A stretch of 64,000 nt of DNA from Fusobacteriaceae bacterium (lineage in GTDB: Bacteria > Fusobacteriota > Fusobacteriia > Fusobacteriales > Fusobacteriaceae), in NCBI GenBank assembly GCA_900764925.1, contig CAAFPW010000002.1, positions 1 to 64,000 on the forward strand, given 5' to 3'. The position numbers were made by a program, and so were the translations under genes. Under the pieces are notes generated by a model. It saw only the letters and a program-made list of their open reading frames with translations, was not told where the DNA came from and did not search any database. The stretch's first letter is position 1; the number at the start of each line of letters is the position of its first letter. This document shows, piece by piece, positions 1-7,463 of the stretch.

Positions 1-44
1 AACAGGGAAAACTATTCAATATATTATCAGGTGAGGAGATATAA
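1..44 (+). CDS. 3' end of an upstream gene, possibly trkA (partial)
   Basis: Reading from base 3, an open frame runs to a TAA at 42-44 and encodes a 13-residue tail ending in LSGEEI. The TAA shares its last base with the ATG of the potassium transporter gene that follows (TAATG), an arrangement typical of translational coupling. TrkA, the NAD-binding regulatory subunit, often lies next to TrkH, so this may be its C-terminus. The tail is too short to identify, and the other two forward frames cannot be excluded. Confidence 0.4.
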   Translation, partial: QGKLFNILSGEEI

Positions 45-1531
45 TGAGTGGAGTAGAGATTTTAAAAAAAAGATATAAATTAATTCTAGGGTATACAGGA
101 GTAATTCTTTTAGGAGTTAGTATAGCTATGCTAACTCCATTACTTACAATACCTTTTTTTCCATATAAAAAAATGGAGATTTTTGCTTTTATTGCAACAG
201 CTTTTTTTACCTCTGTAATCGGTTTTAATCTAAAGAGATTTATAGACAATGAAAAAAATGTTACTATGTCAATTCAAGAGGGGGGAATAGTTGTTCTTCT
301 CTCTTGGATCACCACAATAATTTTATCAGCACTTCCATTTGTAATATCTGGACAGTTAAATTTTATTCAAGCTTGTTTTGAAGTAGTGAGTGGATATACT
401 ACCACAGGACTCTCTGTGGTAGATGTAAGAGAAACTACTCATATGGTACTCCTTTGGAGAAGTATTATGCAATTTTTAGGTGGAGTTGGACTTGTGGTAA
501 TTATGTTATCTGCCATCATTGGTCCTCATGGTGTAGGACTTTATAATGCTGAAGCTCGTTCAGATAAATTGGTTCCAAATATAAGAAAAACAACTAAGAT
601 GATAATGATAATATATGTTAGTTATATTGTTGGTGGAATCATTCTATATGTCTTAGCTGGAATGTCTGTGTTTGATGCCATTAACCATTCAATAGCTGCT
701 GTATCTACTGGTGGTTTTTCAACAAAATATGAGAGTATTGGTTACTATAACAGTACGACAATAGAGTTTATAACTATAATACTTATGGTTTTAGGTACTA
801 TTAACTTCGCTGCCCACTCTATACTTTGGAGGGGAAGAGTAAAGGAGTTCTTAAAAATAGGAGAGTTTCAAACTATGCTTTTTATGTTCTCTCTTTCTAT
901 TCCTCTGACACTATTTTTCACAACTAAGGATATGTTTGAGTCACTTTCTAAAAGCATTAGAGTAGCTGTATTTGAAATTATCTCTGCTGTATCTACTACA
1001 GGTTTTTCTACTGTTGGATATACAGATTGGAATGATTTTGGAGTATTTATGTTGGTACTGATGATGATAATAGGTGGAGGAACTGGTTCTACTGCTGGAG
1101 GTATCAAACAGTATAGAGTATATATTCTATTCAAATCTCTATGGTGGAATATAAAAAGCTATGTTCTTCCTAGAAATGTAGTAAAGGAATATCCTGTAAA
1201 TAGAGCTGATGGAAAATTTTATGTATCTGATAAGCATATTATAGAAGTATGTTCTGTCACTACTATCTATATGATTATGTTTGTAATCTCTATCATAATA
1301 CTTATGGCTCATGGTTATGGACTTAAAGAGAGTATGTTTGAAATAGCTTCATGTCTTAGTACTGTTGGTCTTTCCATTGGAATTACCTCGCCAGATGCTC
1401 CAAACTTAGTATTGATTACTGAAACTATTATGATGTTTTTAGGAAGACTTGAGTTTATTGTGGTGTTCTACTCTATTTTAAGAATTATTAGAGATTTTAA
1501 ATTTATAAAAGTACAAAAGTCACAAGAGTAA
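44..1531 (+). CDS. trkH: TrkH/KtrB-family potassium uptake channel subunit
   Basis: This is a 495-residue integral membrane protein that forms the K+ permeation path of a Trk/Ktr system in the inner membrane. The four pore-loop filters of the family are visible: TTTGLS near residue 118, STGGFS near 219, STTGFS near 315 and STVGLS near 437. The third membrane-pore unit is followed by GGGTGSTAGGIK near 347, the glycine-rich gating segment of TrkH proteins. Length fits TrkH (about 480-500). The start is preceded by GGTGAGGAG and overlaps the stop of the upstream frame. It is 24 bases ahead of a KdpD-like sensor gene, so the pair is probably a potassium homeostasis operon. Its cytoplasmic partner, TrkA, would lie outside the window. 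Confidence 0.93.
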   Translation: MSGVEILKKRYKLILGYTGVILLGVSIAMLTPLLTIPFFPYKKMEIFAFIATAFFTSVIGFNLKRFIDNEKNVTMSIQEGGIVVLLSWITTIILSALPFVISGQLNFIQACFEVVSGYTTTGLSVVDVRETTHMVLLWRSIMQFLGGVGLVVIMLSAIIGPHGVGLYNAEARSDKLVPNIRKTTKMIMIIYVSYIVGGIILYVLAGMSVFDAINHSIAAVSTGGFSTKYESIGYYNSTTIEFITIILMVLGTINFAAHSILWRGRVKEFLKIGEFQTMLFMFSLSIPLTLFFTTKDMFESLSKSIRVAVFEIISAVSTTGFSTVGYTDWNDFGVFMLVLMMIIGGGTGSTAGGIKQYRVYILFKSLWWNIKSYVLPRNVVKEYPVNRADGKFYVSDKHIIEVCSVTTIYMIMFVISIIILMAHGYGLKESMFEIASCLSTVGLSIGITSPDAPNLVLITETIMMFLGRLEFIVVFYSILRIIRDFKFIKVQKSQE

Positions 1532-1555
1532 TTTTTCAACAGGAGAGGAAAAACT

Positions 1556-2695
1556 ATGTCTAAAGAAAGAAGACTTACACCTGAAGAAGCTTTAAAAATC
1601 TACCAAAAGGAAAAACGAGGTAGATTAAAAATCTATCTAGGATATGCTCCAGGGGTGGGAAAAACTTATACTATGCTTCGTGAGGCAAATATCAGAGTAA
1701 AGAGAGGAGAGGATATCTGTATAGGATATATAGAACCTCATGATAGAAAAGCCACAACAGAGCAGATAGGAATACTTGAACAGATTCCTGTAAAAGAGAT
1801 AGAGTATTGCGGTAAAATATATAGTGAGGTCAATGTAGAAAAGATTATAGAGAGACATCCTGAGATAGTTTTAATAGATGAATTAGCTCATACAAATATC
1901 AAAGGAAGTAAAAATAGTAAAAGATATCAAGATGTTTTAGAGATATTAAAAGCTGGTATCAATGTGCATACCACAGTAAATATTCAACACCTTGAGAGTT
2001 TAAATGATGTGGTACAAACTATCACAGGTATCGCTGTAAGAGAGACTGTTCCTGATACTGTCTTAGCTGAAGCAGATGAAGTAGAAGTTATAGATATATC
2101 CTTTGAAAGTTTAAAGGAGAGATTGGAAAGAGGAGAGATTTACAACTTAAAAACAGCTTCTCAAGCTCTTAAAAACTTTTTTAGAAAGGGAAATTTAAGT
2201 GCTTTAAGGGAGATTGCTCTTCGTCAAATAGCTCAAGAGGTAGACAATAACCTCAATGAATATATGGAGGATAAAAATATAAAAACCAACTGGTACACAG
2301 CTGAGAGAGTTTTAGTATCTATCTCTTCAAGTCCAAGAGCTAGTAAGGTCATTAGATATGGTGCAAGAATAGCACAAAGATATAAGTGTGAATTTTATGT
2401 AATAAGCGTTGAACAAAAAAGTCTATTTTCAAAGGGATATACCCCAGAGGATTGGAAAATTATTGAAAAGCATGAAGAGTTAGCGAGAAGTCTAGGGGCA
2501 GAAACAATTAGATTACAGGGAAAAAATATTGTAAAAGAGATTCTAAAATTTTCTGAGGAGAAGAGAATTACTCAGATAGTTTTGGGACATAGTAAGAGAA
2601 ATAAACTGACTACATTTTTTAAAGGCTCTGTTATAAATAAAATAATAGAACATTCAAAAGGTGTTGAGATAAGGATTGTACCTTGGGGGCTATAA
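1556..2695 (+). CDS. Kinase-less KdpD-like sensor (KdpD N-terminal domain plus USP domain)
   Basis: The 379-residue protein corresponds to only the cytoplasmic input half of the osmosensitive K+ sensor KdpD. Residues 22-230 form the KdpD domain, with Walker A GYAPGVGKT (29-37) and Walker B IVLIDELAHTN (104-114). A universal-stress-protein domain follows from about residue 248, ending in a nucleotide-loop-like GHSKRNKLTTFFKGS. The four membrane helices, histidine kinase and ATPase domains of full KdpD (about 900 residues) are absent. No frameshifted remnant follows, because an intrinsic terminator overlaps the stop codon, so the short form is a complete gene. Coupled to trkH, it may be a soluble regulator of potassium uptake. 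In Staphylococcus KdpD, the USP domain binds c-di-AMP through an SxS-x20-F motif, and S257-S259 with F280 show similar spacing here. That ligand is only an inference. Confidence 0.85.
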   Translation: MSKERRLTPEEALKIYQKEKRGRLKIYLGYAPGVGKTYTMLREANIRVKRGEDICIGYIEPHDRKATTEQIGILEQIPVKEIEYCGKIYSEVNVEKIIERHPEIVLIDELAHTNIKGSKNSKRYQDVLEILKAGINVHTTVNIQHLESLNDVVQTITGIAVRETVPDTVLAEADEVEVIDISFESLKERLERGEIYNLKTASQALKNFFRKGNLSALREIALRQIAQEVDNNLNEYMEDKNIKTNWYTAERVLVSISSSPRASKVIRYGARIAQRYKCEFYVISVEQKSLFSKGYTPEDWKIIEKHEELARSLGAETIRLQGKNIVKEILKFSEEKRITQIVLGHSKRNKLTTFFKGSVINKIIEHSKGVEIRIVPWGL

Positions 2696-2712
2696 GCCCC
2701 CAAGATTTTTTT
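2682..2712 (+). terminator. Intrinsic terminator of the trkH/kdpD-like operon
   Basis: A perfect 10-bp stem, CTTGGGGGCT (2682-2691) pairing with AGCCCCCAAG (2695-2704) over a 3-base ATA loop, is followed by A and seven T. The TAA stop of the KdpD-like gene lies at the loop. The T tract exists only in the forward direction, so it ends the rightward transcript just before the convergent 6-phospho-beta-glucosidase gene. Confidence 0.92.
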
Positions 2713-4087
2713 AATATCCATTATTCTTTGCTACTTCTCTAAACCATTTTGCATGTTCTTTTATCTTTCTCTCTCCAGTTTCTAATTCTAATCTATAGAA
2801 ACCATATCTTCTTTTAAATGAGTTTAACCATGACCAGTTGTCTATGAAAGTCCATTGATGGATACCAAAGCAGTTAGCTCCCTCCTCTATGGCTCTATGT
2901 AATTGATCAAAGTGCTCTATCATAAGGTTTGTTCTGAAGCTATCATCTATTCTTCCATCTTCTAAAACCTTTTCAGAATCTAAACTCATAGCTATCCCAA
3001 TCTCTGCTATATACCATGGAATATTATTGTAATTATTTTGAATATTTTTAGCTATATCATAGATAGCTTCTGGATGAATTTCATTTCCATCTCTGTATGG
3101 ATTAAATCTTCCGTTCTCTTTTATATGGTATTCAAAATAGTATTCTGGTTGAGTAAATTCAGCAGGAGTTTTCTCTACAGCTCTTACTCTTCTAGGAACA
3201 TAGTAGTTTACTCCTAAAAAATCCACTTTTTGTCCTAAAATTAGAGCTTTTTCCTCTTCAGTTGTCTCTGGTAACATATTGTGGCTAGCTAAAATCTCTT
3301 TTAATTCAGTTGGGAACTCTCCCTTTACCATTGGATCTAAGAAACTTCTATTGAAGAATAGGTCAGCTATATGTGCAGCTTTTTTATCTTCCTCTCTATC
3401 ATCTCTTGTATACGTTGGAGTAAGATTTAATATAACTCCTATCTTTCCATTTAAGTTTTGCTTTCTATACTCTTCAACCACTTTTGCATGGGCTAAAATT
3501 GTATTATAAGCTACTTGTACAGCTAATTTCATATCCTTTTTACAAGGGCAGTGGAAATCATATAGATATCCTCCCTCAACAGGAACGATTGGCTCATTAA
3601 AAGTAGTCCAATATTTTACTCTATCTCCAAATAGTTCAAAAGCTTTTCTAGCAAATATTACAAAGAGATCAGTAGTTTTTTTGCTCTCCCAACCACCTAA
3701 TTCCTCTTGTAGTTCAGCTGGCATGTCGAAATGATAAAGGTTTATTATTGGTTCAATTCCATTTTTTATCATCTCATCAATATACTCATTGTAAAATCTA
3801 ACTGCATCTGGATCAACTTCCCCAGTATAGAAATCTTTTATAAGTCTGCTCCATTGAATTGAAGTTCTAAAAGAGTTAAAATTAATCTCTTTCATCAATT
3901 TTACATCTTCTCTAAATCTATTGTAAGTATTGCATACTACACTTGGTCCAATCTCATTATAAAATCTTTCTGGAGATTTTTCAAACCATAAATCCCATAT
4001 AGATTTATTTACTTTATTTGTACTTCCTTCTGTTTGAGGTCCACTTGCTGCTGCTCCCCAAAAGAAACCTTGTGGAAACTTTTTCAT
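2711..4087 (-). CDS. GH1 6-phospho-beta-glucosidase
   Basis: The 458-residue glycoside hydrolase family 1 enzyme would split phosphorylated beta-glucosides delivered by the adjacent PTS into glucose 6-phosphate and aglycone. The N-terminus FPQGFFWGAAASGPQTEG is the GH1 signature, and the acid/base glutamate is E165 in TFNEP. The nucleophile region reads YIAEIGIA (E362) rather than the usual ITENG. The 6-phosphate site has S419 and Y428 spaced as in LacG (S, K, Y), but the lysine position holds R426, with K425 beside it. It is the last gene of the IIC-IIB-IIA operon, 8 bases after IIA, with a strong AGGAGG. 6-Phospho-beta-galactosidase is a less likely alternative. Confidence 0.88.
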   Translation of the reverse strand: MKKFPQGFFWGAAASGPQTEGSTNKVNKSIWDLWFEKSPERFYNEIGPSVVCNTYNRFREDVKLMKEINFNSFRTSIQWSRLIKDFYTGEVDPDAVRFYNEYIDEMIKNGIEPIINLYHFDMPAELQEELGGWESKKTTDLFVIFARKAFELFGDRVKYWTTFNEPIVPVEGGYLYDFHCPCKKDMKLAVQVAYNTILAHAKVVEEYRKQNLNGKIGVILNLTPTYTRDDREEDKKAAHIADLFFNRSFLDPMVKGEFPTELKEILASHNMLPETTEEEKALILGQKVDFLGVNYYVPRRVRAVEKTPAEFTQPEYYFEYHIKENGRFNPYRDGNEIHPEAIYDIAKNIQNNYNNIPWYIAEIGIAMSLDSEKVLEDGRIDDSFRTNLMIEHFDQLHRAIEEGANCFGIHQWTFIDNWSWLNSFKRRYGFYRLELETGERKIKEHAKWFREVAKNNGY

Positions 4088-4095
4088 ACTTCCTC

Positions 4096-4407
4096 CTATT
4101 TTCCTTGTAACTTTTTATATAGCTCAATCATTTCAGAGATTAATTCTCTTGCTAAGATAGATGTCATAAGGTGGTCTTGTGCATGTACCATTAATAATCC
4201 AATCTCTACTTTATTTCCATCTGCTTCATTACAAATCAATTCAGTTTGAGTATGGTGAGCTTTTAAAGAAGCCTCCTTTGATTTCTCTAATAGCTCCTCA
4301 GCCTTTTCAAAATTCCTTTTTTTAGCTTCTGCTAAAGCTTCAAAAGCTAGGCTTCTAGCTTCTCCAGCATTTCCTACAAGTTCCATTGCTACTAATTCAA
4401 TATCCAT
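4096..4407 (-). CDS. PTS lactose/cellobiose-type EIIA component
   Basis: The 103-residue cytoplasmic phosphocarrier belongs to the Lac family of PTS EIIA proteins, which form a trimeric three-helix bundle. It accepts phosphate from HPr on the histidine of HAQDHLM (H75) and passes it to EIIB. D78 in the same motif matches the conserved metal-binding aspartate of the trimer core. The alanine- and glutamate-rich helices (AGEARSLAFEALAEAKK) and the length fit the family. It sits 34 bases after IIB and 8 bases before the hydrolase gene. Sugar specificity (cellobiose, arbutin, salicin or lactose) cannot be read from this subunit. Confidence 0.93.
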   Translation of the reverse strand: MDIELVAMELVGNAGEARSLAFEALAEAKKRNFEKAEELLEKSKEASLKAHHTQTELICNEADGNKVEIGLLMVHAQDHLMTSILARELISEMIELYKKLQGK

Positions 4408-4441
4408 CTCTAATACCTCTCTATTCTATAATTTATCTCAA

Positions 4442-4756
4442 TTAGTTATTTTCTTTTATTAGTTTTATAGCTTGTGACAATACTCTTTTTCCATCCATTG
4501 TTCCATAATCTCTAGTATCTATCACATCTATTTTCTTTCCATTAGCTTCAGCTATTGGTTTGAACTCATCTAACTTAAATTTTACTTGTGGTCCTAATAG
4601 TGTAACATCATAATTTTTTACTTCTGTTTCAAATCTATCTAATCCAACTGCATTTATTTCAACAGGAAGTTTGTGCTCCTCTGCTACCTTTCTCATTTTA
4701 TTTACTAATAAGCTAGTTGACATTCCTGATGAACAACATAATAAAATTCTTTTCAT
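4442..4756 (-). CDS. PTS lactose/cellobiose-type EIIB component
   Basis: The 104-residue protein is the phosphocysteine-carrying EIIB domain of a Lac-family PTS. The N-terminal loop CCSSGMSTS carries the active-site cysteine, most likely C8 by comparison with ChbB (FCSAGMSTS). The rest alternates beta strands and helices as expected for this fold, with LLGPQVKF near residue 54 matching the conserved central strand. It is encoded as a free subunit, as in cellobiose systems, rather than fused to IIC as in many lactose systems. A GAGGAG site lies ahead of the ATG. It follows the IIC gene by 33 bases. Confidence 0.93.
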   Translation of the reverse strand: MKRILLCCSSGMSTSLLVNKMRKVAEEHKLPVEINAVGLDRFETEVKNYDVTLLGPQVKFKLDEFKPIAEANGKKIDVIDTRDYGTMDGKRVLSQAIKLIKENN

Positions 4757-4789
4757 AATATACTCCTCTTTTCTCTACTTTTCTAAATT

Positions 4790-6079
4790 TTATAATTCTA
4801 AATCTAAATCGTCATCACTGCTTTGTGATTCTAACTCGATAGCTTTTTTATCTAATACTTTTAAGAATGGTAACCAAATTATAAATACTATAAAGAAGTT
4901 TATAATTTGTAGTACTCCTCCCATTATTGAGTTTGTTGCTAATGCTCCACTAAAGAATATTGGTACTGTCCAAGGAACTATTACCCCTGTTGGTATTGGT
5001 GCTAATCCAATAGCCATCATTGTATAAGTGAATATTACTACTACAATTGGAGCTATTAACCAAGGTATGAATACTAATGGGTTCATTACTATTGGTAATC
5101 CAAATATAATAGGCTCGTTAACATTGAATATTGCTGCTGGTCCAGCTAATTTTCCTAACTCTTTTAGCTGTCTACTCTTCATTACAAATAGTAGTGCAAA
5201 TACCACAGCTATTGTCATTCCTGTTCCACCAAGTCCAACTGTATATGTTTCCATAAATTGTTTTGTGATTATATTAGGTAACTCTTTTCCAGCTTGATAA
5301 GCTTCAAGGTTTTGAAGTGATAATGTATTCCATACTGGGTCTAATACAGAGTTAACTATTGTTTGTCCATGAAGACCAAAGAACCATAAAACTTGAATAA
5401 ATATTATAGCTATTACAGTAGCTACAATTCCTCCACCTAATTTAACCATTGGTGTTTGAATTACTAAATATATGAAGTCGTGGATATTTCCATATGAAGT
5501 CAATGAGAAAACTATTCTAACCACTAAGAATAATGATAATGTTATAAATCCAGGTATTAAAGCTGAGAAAGATTTTGCTACTGCTGGTGGAACACTATCA
5601 GGCATCTTAATAGTCCAACCTTTTTGTACAACTTTTCTATACACTTCAGCAGAAATAAATCCTACTAACATACCTACGAACATTCCCTTAGCTCCTAATC
5701 TATCTAAAGGCATAGCACCATTTTGAAATGGAGTAACTAAGAAGAAAGCTGATATAGCTATTGCAGAACCAAATATTCCCTCTATCTTATATGAAGAAGT
5801 TAAATAATATCCTATACCCATAATAACGAATACTGTCATCATTAACATACTTCCTTCAGCAGCTGGAGCTAAAGCTCCTTTTAATACTGTAAGCTTCTCT
5901 TCACTCATAATAAAATTTAAAAATGGTAAGTTTGCAATTACTATAAATATAGAACCAAACATTGTTAGTGGGAAAGATAACATGAATGCATCTCTTAACA
6001 CATTTAAATACTTATTTTGTCCTAATTTTTCTGCTAGTGGTAGCAAATACTTTTCTAAAAAAACCATAACTTTGTCCAT
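4790..6079 (-). CDS. PTS cellobiose-type EIIC permease
   Basis: This 429-residue membrane permease translocates and phosphorylates the sugar with EIIB. It is rich in hydrophobic segments and has the family's conserved FNVNEPIIFGLPIVMNP block near residue 325, where E-P-I-I-F-G binds sugar. The length is typical of CelB. The frame can be opened further upstream at a TTG (6097), but the ATG at 6079 is preceded by GGGAGG at a 10-base spacing, so I start there (MDKVMVFLEK). It is the first gene of the operon and has a near-consensus promoter upstream. A short charged tail rich in aspartate and serine ends the protein. Confidence 0.92.
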   Translation of the reverse strand: MDKVMVFLEKYLLPLAEKLGQNKYLNVLRDAFMLSFPLTMFGSIFIVIANLPFLNFIMSEEKLTVLKGALAPAAEGSMLMMTVFVIMGIGYYLTSSYKIEGIFGSAIAISAFFLVTPFQNGAMPLDRLGAKGMFVGMLVGFISAEVYRKVVQKGWTIKMPDSVPPAVAKSFSALIPGFITLSLFLVVRIVFSLTSYGNIHDFIYLVIQTPMVKLGGGIVATVIAIIFIQVLWFFGLHGQTIVNSVLDPVWNTLSLQNLEAYQAGKELPNIITKQFMETYTVGLGGTGMTIAVVFALLFVMKSRQLKELGKLAGPAAIFNVNEPIIFGLPIVMNPLVFIPWLIAPIVVVIFTYTMMAIGLAPIPTGVIVPWTVPIFFSGALATNSIMGGVLQIINFFIVFIIWLPFLKVLDKKAIELESQSSDDDLDLEL

Positions 6080-6120
6080 ATGAATTTTTCCTCCCAAAAT
6101 TTATTTTGTCTCACAGGTTT

Positions 6121-6149
6121 ATTATGTCATTTTTTTCACTTTATGTCAA
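6121..6149 (-). promoter_or_regulatory. Promoter of the beta-glucoside PTS operon with direct repeats
   Basis: On the minus strand TTGACA (6144-6149) and CATAAT (6121-6126) are separated by exactly 17 bases, near the vegetative sigma consensus. The octamer TGACATAA occurs twice in direct orientation (6141-6148 and 6122-6129), 19 bases apart, overlapping the -35 and -10. This spacing would suit a regulator binding two turns of the helix, although no regulator gene lies in the immediate operon. Confidence 0.75.
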
Positions 6150-6195
6150 ATTTCGAATAATTAAGTATTATTTTCGTGAATTTTAACTTTTTTAT

Positions 6196-6224
6196 TTGCT
6201 TTTTCCTTGTAAATATAGTATTAT
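6196..6224 (+). promoter_or_regulatory. Promoter of the Rep_3-like gene
   Basis: TTGCTT (6196-6201) and TATTAT (6219-6224) are 17 bases apart on the forward strand. This predicts a start near 6231 and a leader of about 85 bases before the ATG at 6315. It is divergent from the PTS promoter, with about 45 bases between the two -35 elements. Confidence 0.6.
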
Positions 6225-6314
6225 TTAATATAAGTTGAAAATTATTTTTTTTATTTTTCGTTTATTTTTATAAAAAATATAGGAAAAAAATTTAAAATTT
6301 TTTAGGAGAAATTT

Positions 6315-7400
6315 ATGAATATTACATTTGAAATAACACCAAAATATATAAAATCAGAAAATTTTATTATAAATCTGATAATTGATGATCTTTTAAAGAA
6401 GAAAAAACTCGTTTATACACTTGAGGAATTAAATATTCCTGAATTAAAAGGAAGTCATTTTCTATTTTTAGAAAGATTTATAAAAAAGGGAATGCTCTAT
6501 TCATTTAAAGATAATAGTGGAGTATTCATGCCTATTGAATCATTTTTTATCTCAGACAACTATGTCCATTTCAATCTCACTGAAATTTTTAAAGGGGCTA
6601 TCTTGGAAGAGAATGACTTGAAAATTTTAGATTTAAAATATATCCTTAAATTTGAAGAGAGTTTTACAAAGTACTTCTACTATAATTTTGTCATAAATAC
6701 TGAAAAAGAGAAGAGTTTAATTATTCCTTTAGATGAGTTAAGAAACCTTTTGGGATTAAAAGAGTATGATAGATTCTATGACTTTGAATTAAATATTCTA
6801 AAGAAATTAAAAAAAGATATAGATTTAAAAACAAACTTCCTACTTGAATATAATAAAATAAAGAATGGAGAGTTTAAAAATAATAAAGTAGTTGCCATTG
6901 AATTTATAATAAATAATAAGGAGTCAAAAATTAAAACTGAACAGACAAACGAGCTTATGGGAATCCTTGCTCACCATATCAAAGATTTTAAATTCTCATA
7001 TGATCTCCTTTATAAAGCTTTATCATATGTGGAGTTTAATGAGTTAAAAAACTCTGTCCACTATATTTTAAAAAATCATAATAAAAAACTGACATTGGAA
7101 GAGGAACTAAGTATCTTTATCAATAATAAATTTAAGTTGAGTCACTATAAAAAAATTGATAGCTTTCATGCTTCATGTTCCAATCCACTTAAATTCCAAA
7201 ACTTCCTATATAAGAAATTAAATGATATGATTGACTTAGAAGTTTTAAATACCAATGTATCCTCAACGAAATTTTTAAAGATGCTATACTTTGCTAAAGA
7301 TGGAGAACAGATATTTTTTGAAGATGGAGATATCATTATAGCTATAAAATATTCTAAAAAATCAGATAGCTTTTTTGAGATTTATAAAAAGATAAAATAA
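6315..7400 (+). CDS. Rep_3-type (RepB) replication initiator-like winged-helix protein
   Basis: This 361-residue protein looks like the initiator family of iteron plasmids (Rep_3). The clearest block, residues 135-195, reads IIPLDELRNLLGLKEYDRFYDFE followed by NILKKLKKDIDLKTNF and a strand pair ending VVAIEFIINNK. This is the characteristic second winged helix, in which a helix-turn-helix is followed by 'vlkkaikdI' and then 'i.f.i'. An N-terminal helical region (1-130) would be the first winged helix, and the C-terminal 150 residues are unassigned. No partition, mobilisation or plasmid genes surround it and I see no iteron cluster, so it may act as a domesticated regulator or as a relic of an integrated replicon. 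AGGAG precedes the ATG, and the gene has its own promoter and terminator. Confidence 0.65.
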   Translation: MNITFEITPKYIKSENFIINLIIDDLLKKKKLVYTLEELNIPELKGSHFLFLERFIKKGMLYSFKDNSGVFMPIESFFISDNYVHFNLTEIFKGAILEENDLKILDLKYILKFEESFTKYFYYNFVINTEKEKSLIIPLDELRNLLGLKEYDRFYDFELNILKKLKKDIDLKTNFLLEYNKIKNGEFKNNKVVAIEFIINNKESKIKTEQTNELMGILAHHIKDFKFSYDLLYKALSYVEFNELKNSVHYILKNHNKKLTLEEELSIFINNKFKLSHYKKIDSFHASCSNPLKFQNFLYKKLNDMIDLEVLNTNVSSTKFLKMLYFAKDGEQIFFEDGDIIIAIKYSKKSDSFFEIYKKIK

Positions 7401-7411
7401 CTAGTAAAATA

Positions 7412-7460
7412 ATAAGGGGGCTGCAAATTCTTAAATTGCAACAACCCCTTATCTTTATTT
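7412..7460. terminator. Bidirectional terminator between the Rep_3-like gene and corA
   Basis: ATAAGGGG (7412-7419) pairs with CCCCTTAT (7445-7452), and an inner TGCAA/TTGCA pair continues the hairpin. T-rich tracts follow on the forward strand (CTTTATTTTTAC) and A-rich ones precede it, so it can serve both convergent genes. Its loop contains CAAATTCTTAAATTG (7424-7438), a 15-mer also present at 57742-57756. Confidence 0.82.
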
Positions 7461-7463
7461 TTA

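Noticed and set aside
1556..2695. KdpD-like gene as a frameshifted full-length kdpD
   Set aside because: The stop codon lies in a perfect terminator and the next gene is convergent; no kinase coding remains downstream.
6315..7400. Prophage or integrated plasmid around the Rep_3-like gene
   Set aside because: No integrase, partition, mobilisation or phage genes and no attachment repeats; both neighbours are ordinary chromosomal genes.
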